A stretch of DNA of 57,973 bases, from contig JAFZQO010000014.1 in the NCBI GenBank assembly GCA_017620335.1, positions 1 to 57,973 of the forward strand, given 5' to 3'. The translations under genes were made by a program, and so were the position numbers. This document shows, piece by piece, positions 41,045 to 49,486 of the stretch. The stretch's first letter is position 1, and every line of letters starts with the position of its first letter. The DNA is from Bacteroidales bacterium. Its GTDB lineage: Bacteria; Bacteroidota; Bacteroidia; Bacteroidales; UBA932. The notes under the pieces are model-generated. The model was not told where the DNA came from. It worked only from the letters and a program-made list of their open reading frames with translations, and ran no database searches.

Positions 41045-41996
41045 ACCCGCATACCTGCTCCTTCTGCTCGCCCTCCTGCTGGCCTTCGCGCCGCAGGCCG
41101 GGGCGCAGTTCAAGTCCGAAGCCTTCTCGAACGGCTTCGGAGGCGATGACGAAGCCGCCCCGGCCGATTCGGCTGAGACGCTCTTCTCGCTCAAGGAGTA
41201 TTTCGCGGGACTTTCGCACAAGCAGGAACTCAAGATCGGCACACTGGCCGGCGGCTCCGCGGTTTTCATCGGAGGCCAGCAGATCTACCACCGTCAGTAT
41301 TGGAAACTGCCCATCATCTACGGCGGCCTGGGGGCCACCGTGGGCGGCGGATTTTACTACAGGAGCAAGTACTGGAGTTCGAAGAAGGCGTATAACGCGG
41401 CTTTCGAGCTCGACCCGGAGACCACGCTCACCGTGGACGACCGTTCGAAGATGATCAGCAACCTCTTCTTCGCCGGAGGGGCGCTGATCTACTGGGGCAC
41501 GATGATGGACGGAGTCTTAAGCTTCCCCACGGACAATCCCCACCACCCCGGCAAGGCCACGATGTACTCCATCCTGGTCCCAGGTCTGGGACAGGCCTAC
41601 AACGGCGAATACTGGAAGATTCCCATCTACTGGGGCGGAATCGTCGGAGCCCTCCACTACCTGGATATCAACCAGTTGCAGTACAAGCGCTTCAAGCGCA
41701 TCCACAACGAGGCTACAACCCCCGACAGCGGCTATTCCGCAAACATTTCCGCCCAGACCGCCCTGTACTACCGCAACCTTTACAGGCGTTACAGAGACTA
41801 TTCGATACTTGCCGTGGCGGGTTTCTACCTGCTGCAGGTCATCGATGCCAACGTCTTCTCGTACATGCAGGACTTCGAGGTCAACGACGACATTTCCCTG
41901 CAAGTACGGCCGACGCTCATCACTCCCGGGACTGAATATGCCTTCTCCGGAGGAGGTTCCACCGCACTGGGTTTCAGCCTTGGACTAAATTTCTGA
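41031..41996 (+). CDS. DUF5683 family membrane/secreted protein
   Basis: A 321-residue protein with a signal peptide (to about PQAGAQ) and a DUF5683 core. The recognisable block is KATMYSILVPGLGQAYNGEYWKIPIYWGG (about 176-204), with further hydrophobic segments. The function is unknown. It overlaps the end of parB by 14 nt and ends 2 nt before mltD; parA-parB-DUF5683-mltD is a common gene order in Bacteroidetes, which hints at a role in coupling envelope and division. Confidence 0.85.
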   Translation: MRISRPAYLLLLLALLLAFAPQAGAQFKSEAFSNGFGGDDEAAPADSAETLFSLKEYFAGLSHKQELKIGTLAGGSAVFIGGQQIYHRQYWKLPIIYGGLGATVGGGFYYRSKYWSSKKAYNAAFELDPETTLTVDDRSKMISNLFFAGGALIYWGTMMDGVLSFPTDNPHHPGKATMYSILVPGLGQAYNGEYWKIPIYWGGIVGALHYLDINQLQYKRFKRIHNEATTPDSGYSANISAQTALYYRNLYRRYRDYSILAVAGFYLLQVIDANVFSYMQDFEVNDDISLQVRPTLITPGTEYAFSGGGSTALGFSLGLNF

Positions 41997-41998
41997 CC

Positions 41999-43615
41999 AT
42001 GAGAGCATTCAGGACCATATTCGCGGCCTTGCTGCTGCTTGCGGCCACCCTGACGGCAGGGGGGCAGGAGCTGAAGACCAGGAGCAAGCTCCTGAAGGAA
42101 AACGCAGAACTGCGCTCGAAGGTGGACTCGCTCATACGCGAGCTTGAGGAATACCGCCTCGAGCAGGCCGTGGCAGACAGTCTCGCCGCCGAGATGCTGC
42201 AGATGCTCGAGGAGACCATCGAGGAGGACGAACCCGTCGAGGGATACAGCCCCGAGATGACCGACAGCCTGCTGAGCCTGTGGTATGTGCACCGCCAGCT
42301 GGAGGCTACTAGGGAACTGACCGAATATGACATGGACTCCGTCCGCTTCACCTCCGACGTGCCCGACTCCGTGCTCATCGACAGGCTCGGGAAGATGAAC
42401 TCCGTCATCACACTCCCCTTCAACGAAACGGTCAAGAACTATATGGTGCTCTACTCCGAGAAGATGCACACCAAGATGGGACACATACTCGGCCTGAGCA
42501 CTTACTACATGCCGATATTCGAGGACGTATTCAACCGTTACGGCCTGCCACAGGAGCTCAAGGCCATGGCCATCGTCGAGTCCTCCCTGAACCCCACCGC
42601 AGTCTCCCGTGCCGGCGCCAAGGGCATGTGGCAGTTCATGTACAATACGGCCAAAACCTACGGGCTCCGGATCGACTCCTACGTGGACGAGAGGCTGGAT
42701 GTCGAAAAGGCGGCCGACGCCGCGGCCCGATATCTCCTCGACGCTTACAACATATTCGGGGACTGGTGCCTTGCCATCTCATCCTACAACTGCGGCTCCG
42801 GCAACGTCAACAAGGCCATAAGGCGCGCCGGGAAGAATGATTTCTGGTCCATCTATCCTTTCCTCCCGAAGGAGACGCGAGGCTACATGCCGGCCTTCGT
42901 CGGAGCCCTGTACGCGATGACCTATTACAAGGAGTACGGGTTGGTTCCGGAATCTGTGCAGATGCCGGCCCACACCGATACTTTCGAAATTCGCAGAAAC
43001 CTGAGTTTCAGTCAGATAAGCGAAGTGATAGGCATTCCTGGAGAGGATCTTCAGAACCTTAATCCGCAGTACATCCGCGAGATCATCCCCGGTAACGAAG
43101 GGGTATGCATCCTGAAACTGCCTTACAATTACACAAACGCCTTCATCGACAACCAGGACTCGCTGTATACGCACAAGTCTTCCGAGATCGCTTCCGGTTC
43201 GGTCCTCGAGGGTCCGTCAGGGATCGGGGACGGTCAGGAGCGCATAGCCTACAAGGTCAAGAGCGGCGACTACCTGGGACGCATCGCATCCCGTTACGGC
43301 GTCACAGTCAAGCAGCTGCAGCAGTGGAACAACCTCCGCGGCACCAACCTCCGCATCGGGCAGACGCTCTATATCTACCGAGGAGGCTCCAAGCCCGCCT
43401 CATCCTCAGGCAGCACGGCCTCCACTGCATCCTCGTCATCCTCGTCCTCATCCTCGTCATCGGGTGCCTACGTCACATACACCGTGAGGTCCGGAGACAG
43501 CCTCTACAAGATAGCCCAAAGGTATCCCGGAGTCTCTGCCGAAGACATCATGAGGTACAACGGCATCTCGTCCAGCATAAAGCCCGGGATGAAGATCAAG
43601 ATACCCAGGAAATAA
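41999..43615 (+). CDS. mltD: Membrane-bound lytic murein transglycosylase D-like, LysM
   Basis: A 538-residue exported protein. After the signal peptide there is a coiled-coil region (about 25-75). The lytic transglycosylase domain of GH23/SLT type follows, with catalytic Glu in AIVESSLNPTAVS (about 194) and the motif GAKGMWQFM. LysM modules lie at about 418-460 (YKVKSGDYLGRIASRYG) and 494-537 (YTVRSGDSLYKIAQRYP), joined by a Ser-rich linker with a TCC/TCA codon run. It cleaves peptidoglycan to anhydro-muropeptides. Confidence 0.93.
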   Translation: MRAFRTIFAALLLLAATLTAGGQELKTRSKLLKENAELRSKVDSLIRELEEYRLEQAVADSLAAEMLQMLEETIEEDEPVEGYSPEMTDSLLSLWYVHRQLEATRELTEYDMDSVRFTSDVPDSVLIDRLGKMNSVITLPFNETVKNYMVLYSEKMHTKMGHILGLSTYYMPIFEDVFNRYGLPQELKAMAIVESSLNPTAVSRAGAKGMWQFMYNTAKTYGLRIDSYVDERLDVEKAADAAARYLLDAYNIFGDWCLAISSYNCGSGNVNKAIRRAGKNDFWSIYPFLPKETRGYMPAFVGALYAMTYYKEYGLVPESVQMPAHTDTFEIRRNLSFSQISEVIGIPGEDLQNLNPQYIREIIPGNEGVCILKLPYNYTNAFIDNQDSLYTHKSSEIASGSVLEGPSGIGDGQERIAYKVKSGDYLGRIASRYGVTVKQLQQWNNLRGTNLRIGQTLYIYRGGSKPASSSGSTASTASSSSSSSSSSSGAYVTYTVRSGDSLYKIAQRYPGVSAEDIMRYNGISSSIKPGMKIKIPRK

Positions 43616-43632
43616 GTTTCCATGCACCTATT

Positions 43633-45300
43633 TTAGAACGACATCTGGATCTGGAACTTCAGGCCGGATTTGGAAGGTTTGGCGCCGGACATTCCAGGGT
43701 AGGCGGTGGCATAGGCGCGGGCGCCGAGGGTGATCTTTTTGATTTTCAAGGATGCGACGGCGCTGAGGGAGCATCCGCGACCGTAGTAGGCGGGAACTGA
43801 GAAGGCTCCCTGGATATCCCTCTCGTATATGTAGATGCGGTCCTCCCATTTGTCCACGACGAAGGCTGTGCCGCGGAGATAGACGGACCATCTAAGTTTG
43901 TCACTTTCAATCTTATACCCCGGCTCGACATATGTCAGCCAGGCAAAACCGGCCGACTTGCAGAACGATGCGCAGCCCTTCAGGGAAAGTCCGTCCGGGG
44001 CGGTGAGGGTTGCTTCCGCTCGCAGTTCATTCCTCCATGCAGAAGTGTCCTGCGGACGGTAGCGTGTGACTGCGCGGAGTACGACGGAAAGTGACTCGGT
44101 AACCTGCGGAGCATACTTGGCAACGACTTTGGACTGGGAGGTGGCCTTGGAAAGATGGACCGCAACGTCAGCCGTGACGGTCAGCGCCTTGTAGTCGAGG
44201 GCGAGGGCGGCGCCCCGCTCGTCGGCGCTGCGCGTGGAACTGCGCAGCGCCCCTGCGAGCGAGCCGTCGAAGGCCGCGGGATAGCCGCGTACCGAGGCCG
44301 CAAGGCGGACCCGGTACGCCGGGTTCCACGCGGCCCCCGTCACGACCGCCGTGGCCAGGTTACGGAAGTCCTCCGCCACTTCCCCGAAGAAGTCCCATTT
44401 CCCGAAGGACCAGCGCCAGTCGAAGGAAGCCCTACCGGCACTCAGGGCGGTGAGGCCGAGCTGGCCGGAGCGGGCCAGCCACGTGAGATTGGCGCCGGAG
44501 CACTTCCCGTAAGACCAGAAGCCTGACAGGACGAAGCGTCCGAGGGTGAGGTCGGCGGCGGCGCCGCGATGGGCGGATCCGGGTGACAGGGTCCACGCCG
44601 GAGACAGCCCCGAAGGATGCCTGTCCATCGCCGCCGCCGACTGCACCCCGCTCAGGGAGAAGCCGCTCCAGAGGAGCAGCCCCTGGCCGAAACGGGTGTT
44701 GAAGTCGCCCAGTACGAGTTCGAAGGGCAGCCTGCGACCGTATACGGCCGAGCTGCCGGACAGGCTCCACGACTCCCCCGGTGTCTTTTTCGCGGCCACG
44801 GAAAGCAGCCAGCGGTCCTCATTCCCGGTCCTGGCCTTGAACGCATGGTTCCCGCTGCGCGTCCCTTCGGACAACTGCAGCACGCTGCGGGCCAGGACCT
44901 CGGTCGTCACCCTTCCCCGCTCCAGGGAGGAGCTGCCGGGCGATGCCCGCGTCTCGAACGAGACGAAGGGCGCCAGCGCCCGGGCCGCCTCCTCCCCGAA
45001 GCCGTCCAGCAGTGCGAGCTCCTCCAGCGACAGTATGTCGCCGGAGCTACGCCTGTAGTCGGCGACGGAGGCCGCCTGGTAGCGGCTGAACAACCCGCAG
45101 GATGCCAGGCGGGCCTCCGTCGCAAAATTGATCCGTACCGGCCTCGCGACCAGCGCGGACCAGCGCTCAATCTCCTCCTCATCCAGTTCTTCCGGTCCGG
45201 AAGCACCGGTCAGGGCGGTTACCGACTCCACGATCTCCTGGGCAGGGGCGGCGGCGGACAGGACGCACAGGGCCGCCGCCAGCAAGGTCTTCCTCCACAT
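43633..45300 (-). CDS. Helix-hairpin-helix protein with outer-membrane-like C-terminal region
   Basis: About 555 residues with a signal peptide (MWRKTLLAAALCVLS to APAQ). A helix-hairpin-helix pair is at about 40-110 (VRINFATEARLASCGLFSRYQA, then LSLEELALLDGFGEEAARAL), as in ComEA. The rest is rich in alternating beta-strands with aromatic ends (final residues FQIQMSF), like an outer-membrane barrel. Bacteroidetes have exported HHH proteins of this shape; DNA uptake is one idea, but no function is established. The ATG at 45300 is chosen because it gives a clean signal peptide; one at 45348 is less likely. Confidence 0.72.
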   Translation of the reverse strand: MWRKTLLAAALCVLSAAAPAQEIVESVTALTGASGPEELDEEEIERWSALVARPVRINFATEARLASCGLFSRYQAASVADYRRSSGDILSLEELALLDGFGEEAARALAPFVSFETRASPGSSSLERGRVTTEVLARSVLQLSEGTRSGNHAFKARTGNEDRWLLSVAAKKTPGESWSLSGSSAVYGRRLPFELVLGDFNTRFGQGLLLWSGFSLSGVQSAAAMDRHPSGLSPAWTLSPGSAHRGAAADLTLGRFVLSGFWSYGKCSGANLTWLARSGQLGLTALSAGRASFDWRWSFGKWDFFGEVAEDFRNLATAVVTGAAWNPAYRVRLAASVRGYPAAFDGSLAGALRSSTRSADERGAALALDYKALTVTADVAVHLSKATSQSKVVAKYAPQVTESLSVVLRAVTRYRPQDTSAWRNELRAEATLTAPDGLSLKGCASFCKSAGFAWLTYVEPGYKIESDKLRWSVYLRGTAFVVDKWEDRIYIYERDIQGAFSVPAYYGRGCSLSAVASLKIKKITLGARAYATAYPGMSGAKPSKSGLKFQIQMSF

Positions 45301-45399
45301 TTCCCTCTCTTTTCCGCCCAATATATGACACAAAAAGATAAGAAACATATCAATTCATACAAGGGGCGAAAATTCTTATGTTTTTTTATGATTTCTGGC

Positions 45400-45407
45400 T
45401 AAATTTG
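45400..45407 (+). promoter_or_regulatory. -7 box of the hpt-adk fusion gene
   Basis: TAAATTTG matches TAnnTTTG, 27 nt upstream of the ATG at 45435. A T-rich stretch lies at the -33 distance. Confidence 0.6.
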
Positions 45408-45434
45408 TAAATCAAGAATCATTTCCGTAGCATT

Positions 45435-46565
45435 ATGGGCAACAATATCAAACTGCATGACAAGGTCTTCAAGCCTTATCTCTCCAACGAAGTGATCGAG
45501 GCCGCCATCGACAGGCTGGCCGAAAAAGTGAACGCCGATTTTGAAGGCTCCGGGGACGTCCCCATCTTCCTCTGCGTCCTCAACGGCGCCATCATGTTCA
45601 CCGCCGCGATGATGAAGCGCCTCCGCTTCAAGGCCGAGCTCGTCTCCATCAAGCTTTCCTCATACCAGGGGACCTCTTCCACCGGTACCGTACTCATCCC
45701 CATCGGCCTCACCGCCCCGGTGAGGGACCGCAGGGTGATTATCTTCGAGGATATAGTGGACACGGGCAACACCATCGTGGCCCTGAAGGAGATGCTTCTC
45801 TCGAAAGGAGCGAAGGAGGTGCGCATCTGCACCATGCTCATGAAGCCCGAGGTCTATTCCAAGGACACGGTGCTGGACTATGTCGGAATGAAGATCCCGA
45901 ATGCATTCATCGTGGGATACGGCCTTGATTATGACGAACTTGGCCGCAACCTCCCCGACATCTACGTAGTTGACGAACCAAAAGACAAGAATATGAAATA
46001 TTACATCCTCTTCGGGCCTCCGGGAGCCGGCAAGGGCACCCAGGCCACAGCCATGGTTGAGAAGTACAACCTCCATCATATCAGCACCGGAGCCCTCCTG
46101 CGCAAGGAGATCGCCGACTGCACCGAACTCGGCCTCAAGGCCAAGAACCTCATCGAGGAAGGGGCGCTGGTCCCGGACGAGGTGGTCGAGGGCATGATCG
46201 AGTCAGAGTTCCGCAGGGTAAGCGGGGTGGACGGCTTCCTCCTGGACGGCTTCCCGCGCACCATCGCCCAGGCCGAAGCCCTCGACGCCATCCTGAAGCG
46301 CACGGGCGAGAAGGTCACCTCAGTCGTCAGCATCATGATCCCTGACTGGATGATAGTCGAACGCATTTCGCACCGCGCCGCCATCGAAGGCCGCACCGAC
46401 GACTCCGACGTCACCATCATCAAGAGCCGTATTGACACCTACCATAACCAGACCGAGCCCCTCATCGACTACTACAAGAAGGCCGGTCTTTACAATGAGA
46501 TCGACGGCATAGGCACCATCGAGGAGGTCCGCGACCGCATCTTCGAACTCGTCGACAAGTTCTAG
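45435..46565 (+). CDS. Fused hypoxanthine phosphoribosyltransferase-adenylate kinase
   Basis: A 376-residue two-domain enzyme. Residues about 1-182 are a purine phosphoribosyltransferase with the PRPP motif VIIFEDIVDTGNTI (about 100-113). From residue 187 (MKYYILFGPPGAGKGTQ) it is an adenylate kinase with P-loop, STGALLR, LDGFPRT and the EGRTDDSD loop. The LID is the short type without zinc cysteines. One domain makes IMP or GMP from free bases; the other equilibrates AMP, ADP and ATP. The frame is continuous through the join and the internal ATG (45993) has no good leader, so I read it as a real fusion of neighbours that are usually separate genes. Confidence 0.92.
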   Translation: MGNNIKLHDKVFKPYLSNEVIEAAIDRLAEKVNADFEGSGDVPIFLCVLNGAIMFTAAMMKRLRFKAELVSIKLSSYQGTSSTGTVLIPIGLTAPVRDRRVIIFEDIVDTGNTIVALKEMLLSKGAKEVRICTMLMKPEVYSKDTVLDYVGMKIPNAFIVGYGLDYDELGRNLPDIYVVDEPKDKNMKYYILFGPPGAGKGTQATAMVEKYNLHHISTGALLRKEIADCTELGLKAKNLIEEGALVPDEVVEGMIESEFRRVSGVDGFLLDGFPRTIAQAEALDAILKRTGEKVTSVVSIMIPDWMIVERISHRAAIEGRTDDSDVTIIKSRIDTYHNQTEPLIDYYKKAGLYNEIDGIGTIEEVRDRIFELVDKF

Positions 46566-46577
46566 ACTCCCACCGCC

Positions 46578-47552
46578 ATGGTGGACGTCAGCATCATCAT
46601 CGTGTGCATGAACAGGCCGGATAACCTTTATCCGTGCCTGGAAAGCATACGCCGTACTACCCAGAAGGTAACGTACGAGGTGATGGTGGTGGCGTACCTC
46701 TATGACCCTGATGGACTGGCCCGGGCACGGGAAGATTTCCCATGGGTCACTTTCATCGAGAGCAATGAGATCCGGGGATTCTCGGAGAACAACAACCTTG
46801 CCCTGAAGCGCGCCCAGGGGCGTTTCTGCTTCGTCCTCAACGACGACACAGAACTGCCCGGGCAGACGGTCGACATGCTGGTCGAGGACTTCGAAGCGCT
46901 GCCGGAAGGGACGGCGATAGTCAGCCCCACGCTGTTGAACGCCAATGGCTCGCTGCAGCTCTGCGGTCGGCCGCCCTACCCCGCCCGGCATTACGTGTTG
47001 CAGCAGTGGCACCTGTTCAGCGAACCGATAGACAGTACCGCCGGGCAGGAACCCGCGACCGTGGTAGACGGCAGGAAACTCTACCGTTCATGGAACATCA
47101 CGGGAGCGGCTTTCCTCATCCCCACGGAGCTTTTCCGGGAACTGGGATGGTTCGACGAGAGGTTCTTCTTCACGCCTGAGGACATAGCCCTGGGCACGCT
47201 CGCGTGCCGGAAAGGCCTGCGCCTGTACGTGGACACGTCGGCGCAGGTCGTCCACAAGTGGCGCACGACCGCTTCGCGGATAATGTGCGCCATCCGCCCC
47301 GCGGCCGTGCGCGGCTCGCTGATGCATTTCTCGGATTTCCGCACGGGGAAATACCTGCTGCTGGCCGTCCCGGTCTGGATCGCCGAGTTCTCGAAACGCG
47401 TGAAGGCCTCCGTGGTCCAACTGCTCAGGCCGAGCCCGCAGCACCGCACGGAGTTGCAGACCTTCCGGAACATCACGAGGAATATCTTCACGAAACGGAT
47501 GCCGAAGGAGATATTTACGAAATACTACAAGGAGATTACTCGCCAAGGATGA
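46578..47552 (+). CDS. GT2 family glycosyltransferase
   Basis: A 324-residue GT-A glycosyltransferase. The N-terminal strand SIIIVCMNRPDN leads to the metal-binding FVLNDDTELPG (about 85-95). The acceptor-side motif FFTPEDIALGTLACRKG at about 198 matches the ED-containing rhamnosyltransferase-like group. There is no membrane helix in the first 250 residues. It starts 12 nt after the kinase fusion gene and may be read from the same transcript. It is likely to add a sugar to a surface polysaccharide. Confidence 0.88.
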   Translation: MVDVSIIIVCMNRPDNLYPCLESIRRTTQKVTYEVMVVAYLYDPDGLARAREDFPWVTFIESNEIRGFSENNNLALKRAQGRFCFVLNDDTELPGQTVDMLVEDFEALPEGTAIVSPTLLNANGSLQLCGRPPYPARHYVLQQWHLFSEPIDSTAGQEPATVVDGRKLYRSWNITGAAFLIPTELFRELGWFDERFFFTPEDIALGTLACRKGLRLYVDTSAQVVHKWRTTASRIMCAIRPAAVRGSLMHFSDFRTGKYLLLAVPVWIAEFSKRVKASVVQLLRPSPQHRTELQTFRNITRNIFTKRMPKEIFTKYYKEITRQG

Positions 47553-47710
47553 TTCCACCGAGAATTGCATGGCAGCTAAATCCCTGGAAATAAGATTATT
47601 ACGCATTTACCTATATCCTATAACAGATATAGACATAATAGAAAAATATTGATAGTCAAACAGATAGGTGCCATCGCCACGAATGGATGACGGCGGCGGG
47701 AACGGAAGAA
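47553..47710. promoter_or_regulatory. AT-rich spacer with inverted repeat between GT2 genes
   Basis: This spacer is markedly more AT-rich than the flanks. It holds an exact inverted repeat, CTATATC (47611-47617) with GATATAG (47626-47632). No clear TAnnTTTG box is present. It may hold the promoter for the second GT2 gene. Confidence 0.35.
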
Positions 47711-48637
47711 ATGGCTGATATACTGACAATAGTGGTGACCTACAACGGGATGAAGTGGGTCGAAAAGTGCCTGGGCTCGGTCCGGGCGTCGGCCGTGCCG
47801 TCGGACCTCATGGTCATAGACAACGCGTCCGACGACGGCACGCCCGACTGGATCCGCAACCATTTCCCGGAGGCAATCGTTTCAGAAAACAGGCAGAATG
47901 CCGGATTCGCCGCGGCGAACAACACCGGCTTCCGCTACGCGCTGGCGCACGGTTACAAATACGTCTATCTGCTGAACCAGGATGCCTGGGTGTTCCCGGA
48001 GACTTTCGGGACTCTGATCCGGGCCTTCGCGGAGCACGGTGAGGGCGGAAGGAAAGTCGGAATACTCAGCCCGATGCAGATGGAGGCCAACCTTACCAGG
48101 ATGGACGCGCAGTTCCGCAAGCACTGCGGCGCGGCGCTCGAAAAGGACCCGGCCGGGACGGTCCGGGTGCCTTTCGTGATGGCCGCGCACTGGATGGTCT
48201 CACGCGAATGCCTGGAGGCCGTCGGGGGCTTCTCCCCCGCATTCCCGCACTACGGCGAGGACCTGGACTTCATCCATCGGGCCATGTACAAGGGTTTCGA
48301 CGCGGCGGTCGTCAAGACGGCACTCGCCGTCCACGACCGCGCCGGCCGGCCCCGGCCCAAGGACTACCGCATGAATCTCAAGGTCGTAACCGCCAAGACA
48401 GCCATAGCCGACCCGCGCTCCAACCCCGATATGGCATTGATAGGCCAGAGCGTCATCCTGGCCCTCCAGGGCGTGCGGCATCTCTCCGCCATACCCTGGA
48501 AGGGCATCGGAGAACTCAGGAGATCCATGTATGACCTCAAGCGCTGCCGGAAGGAGGCGATGACGGGGACGTGCGCGTTCCTAGAAGATCGCCCAGTGGC
48601 GCCTGTGCCAGCGGGAGAAAAGGATCCTGTAGAATAA
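47711..48637 (+). CDS. GT2 family glycosyltransferase (rhamnosyltransferase-like)
   Basis: About 308 residues. It begins with the strand ILTIVVTYNGMKWVEKCLGS and has the motif VIDNASDDGT, the metal site YLLNQDAWVFPE (about 87-98) and GGFSPAFPHYGEDLDFIHR, the pattern of WbbL-type GT2 enzymes. ATG 47711 is preferred; an in-frame ATG at 47687 would add eight residues ahead of the fold. Its 3' end overlaps the convergent gene by 57 nt. Confidence 0.87.
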   Translation: MADILTIVVTYNGMKWVEKCLGSVRASAVPSDLMVIDNASDDGTPDWIRNHFPEAIVSENRQNAGFAAANNTGFRYALAHGYKYVYLLNQDAWVFPETFGTLIRAFAEHGEGGRKVGILSPMQMEANLTRMDAQFRKHCGAALEKDPAGTVRVPFVMAAHWMVSRECLEAVGGFSPAFPHYGEDLDFIHRAMYKGFDAAVVKTALAVHDRAGRPRPKDYRMNLKVVTAKTAIADPRSNPDMALIGQSVILALQGVRHLSAIPWKGIGELRRSMYDLKRCRKEAMTGTCAFLEDRPVAPVPAGEKDPVE

Positions 48638-49486
48638 AGTCTTGAATCTCAAGCCATTGTACCCTATCCTCCGGTCACTGCAGAAGTCCCGGAGGATATC
48701 TTTCATGTCCCTGCGGTGACGGAGGGTGAAGTTGACAAGCTTGAAGAAAGGATAGGACCGGACGCCTGCGGCGTCAAGGAGCTCCTGGACGCCGTAATAG
48801 ACGGCGAGGCGCGTGGACAGCTGGAGCGGGGTGCTGCAGAAGTCGTGGCTGAGGCTGCCGCTGCGCTCGGTGATGCAGCACAGCTGGCGCGGGTCGGTGA
48901 CGACGCGCCCGGCGGCGATGCCGGTCATGACAGAGAACCTGTAATCGTTGGCGAGAGGGGTCTCCTCGAAGTGGAAGCCGCCGTCACGCAGGAACTCGGT
49001 GCGGAACATCTTGCCCCAGGGCTCGGTGTAGAGATAGCGGCAGCAGAATTCGCGGCGGGTGCCGTCATAAGCCGTGAAGTATTCGGAACGGGCGAGATGC
49101 CTCGGGGAATAGTCCAAACCGTCGGAAAAGGCGCTGGTGACGTTGAAGAACACTATGTCGGCGTCATCCTCTCTGTGGGAGTCCATCAACGTGAGGCAGC
49201 TAGGGGTGAAGAGGTCGTCGCAATCCAGGAACAGCGTCCAGCGGCCCGTGGCGCGCGCCAGCCCGGCGTTACGGGCGTAGCCGGCGCCGCGCGCCTCCTT
49301 CGTGAACACGACCTCGACACAGGGGTCGCCGAGACCGGGGTAAGCCGCGAAATCGACGAGGCCGGGATCGCTGGCGTCGTCCACGACTATGACCTGGATG
49401 TCGTCCCGGCGCGGAATGGAATCCAGGGCCCGCTGAAGCAGGTCAGGAAGGTTCTTGGAAGGGATTATGATGCTGTAGGAGGTCAT
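48581..49486 (-). CDS. GT2 family glycosyltransferase
   Basis: A 301-residue GT-A enzyme with the N-terminal strand YSIIIPSKNLPDLLQRAL, the nucleotide site IVVDDASD and the metal site LFLDCDDLFTP (about 85-95). The C-terminal third is Arg- and aromatic-rich (FKTLFYRILFSRWHRRHW) and may touch the membrane. The ATG overlaps the flippase stop (ATGA). It is the last gene of a three-gene minus-strand unit with the flippase and pyruvyl transferase. Confidence 0.87.
   Translation of the reverse strand: MTSYSIIIPSKNLPDLLQRALDSIPRRDDIQVIVVDDASDPGLVDFAAYPGLGDPCVEVVFTKEARGAGYARNAGLARATGRWTLFLDCDDLFTPSCLTLMDSHREDDADIVFFNVTSAFSDGLDYSPRHLARSEYFTAYDGTRREFCCRYLYTEPWGKMFRTEFLRDGGFHFEETPLANDYRFSVMTGIAAGRVVTDPRQLCCITERSGSLSHDFCSTPLQLSTRLAVYYGVQELLDAAGVRSYPFFKLVNFTLRHRRDMKDILRDFCSDRRIGYNGLRFKTLFYRILFSRWHRRHWAIF

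Noticed and set aside
45993-46565. Separate adenylate kinase gene starting at the internal ATG
   Set aside because: The frame is continuous with the phosphoribosyltransferase, there is no stop or spacer, and no leader supports an internal start.
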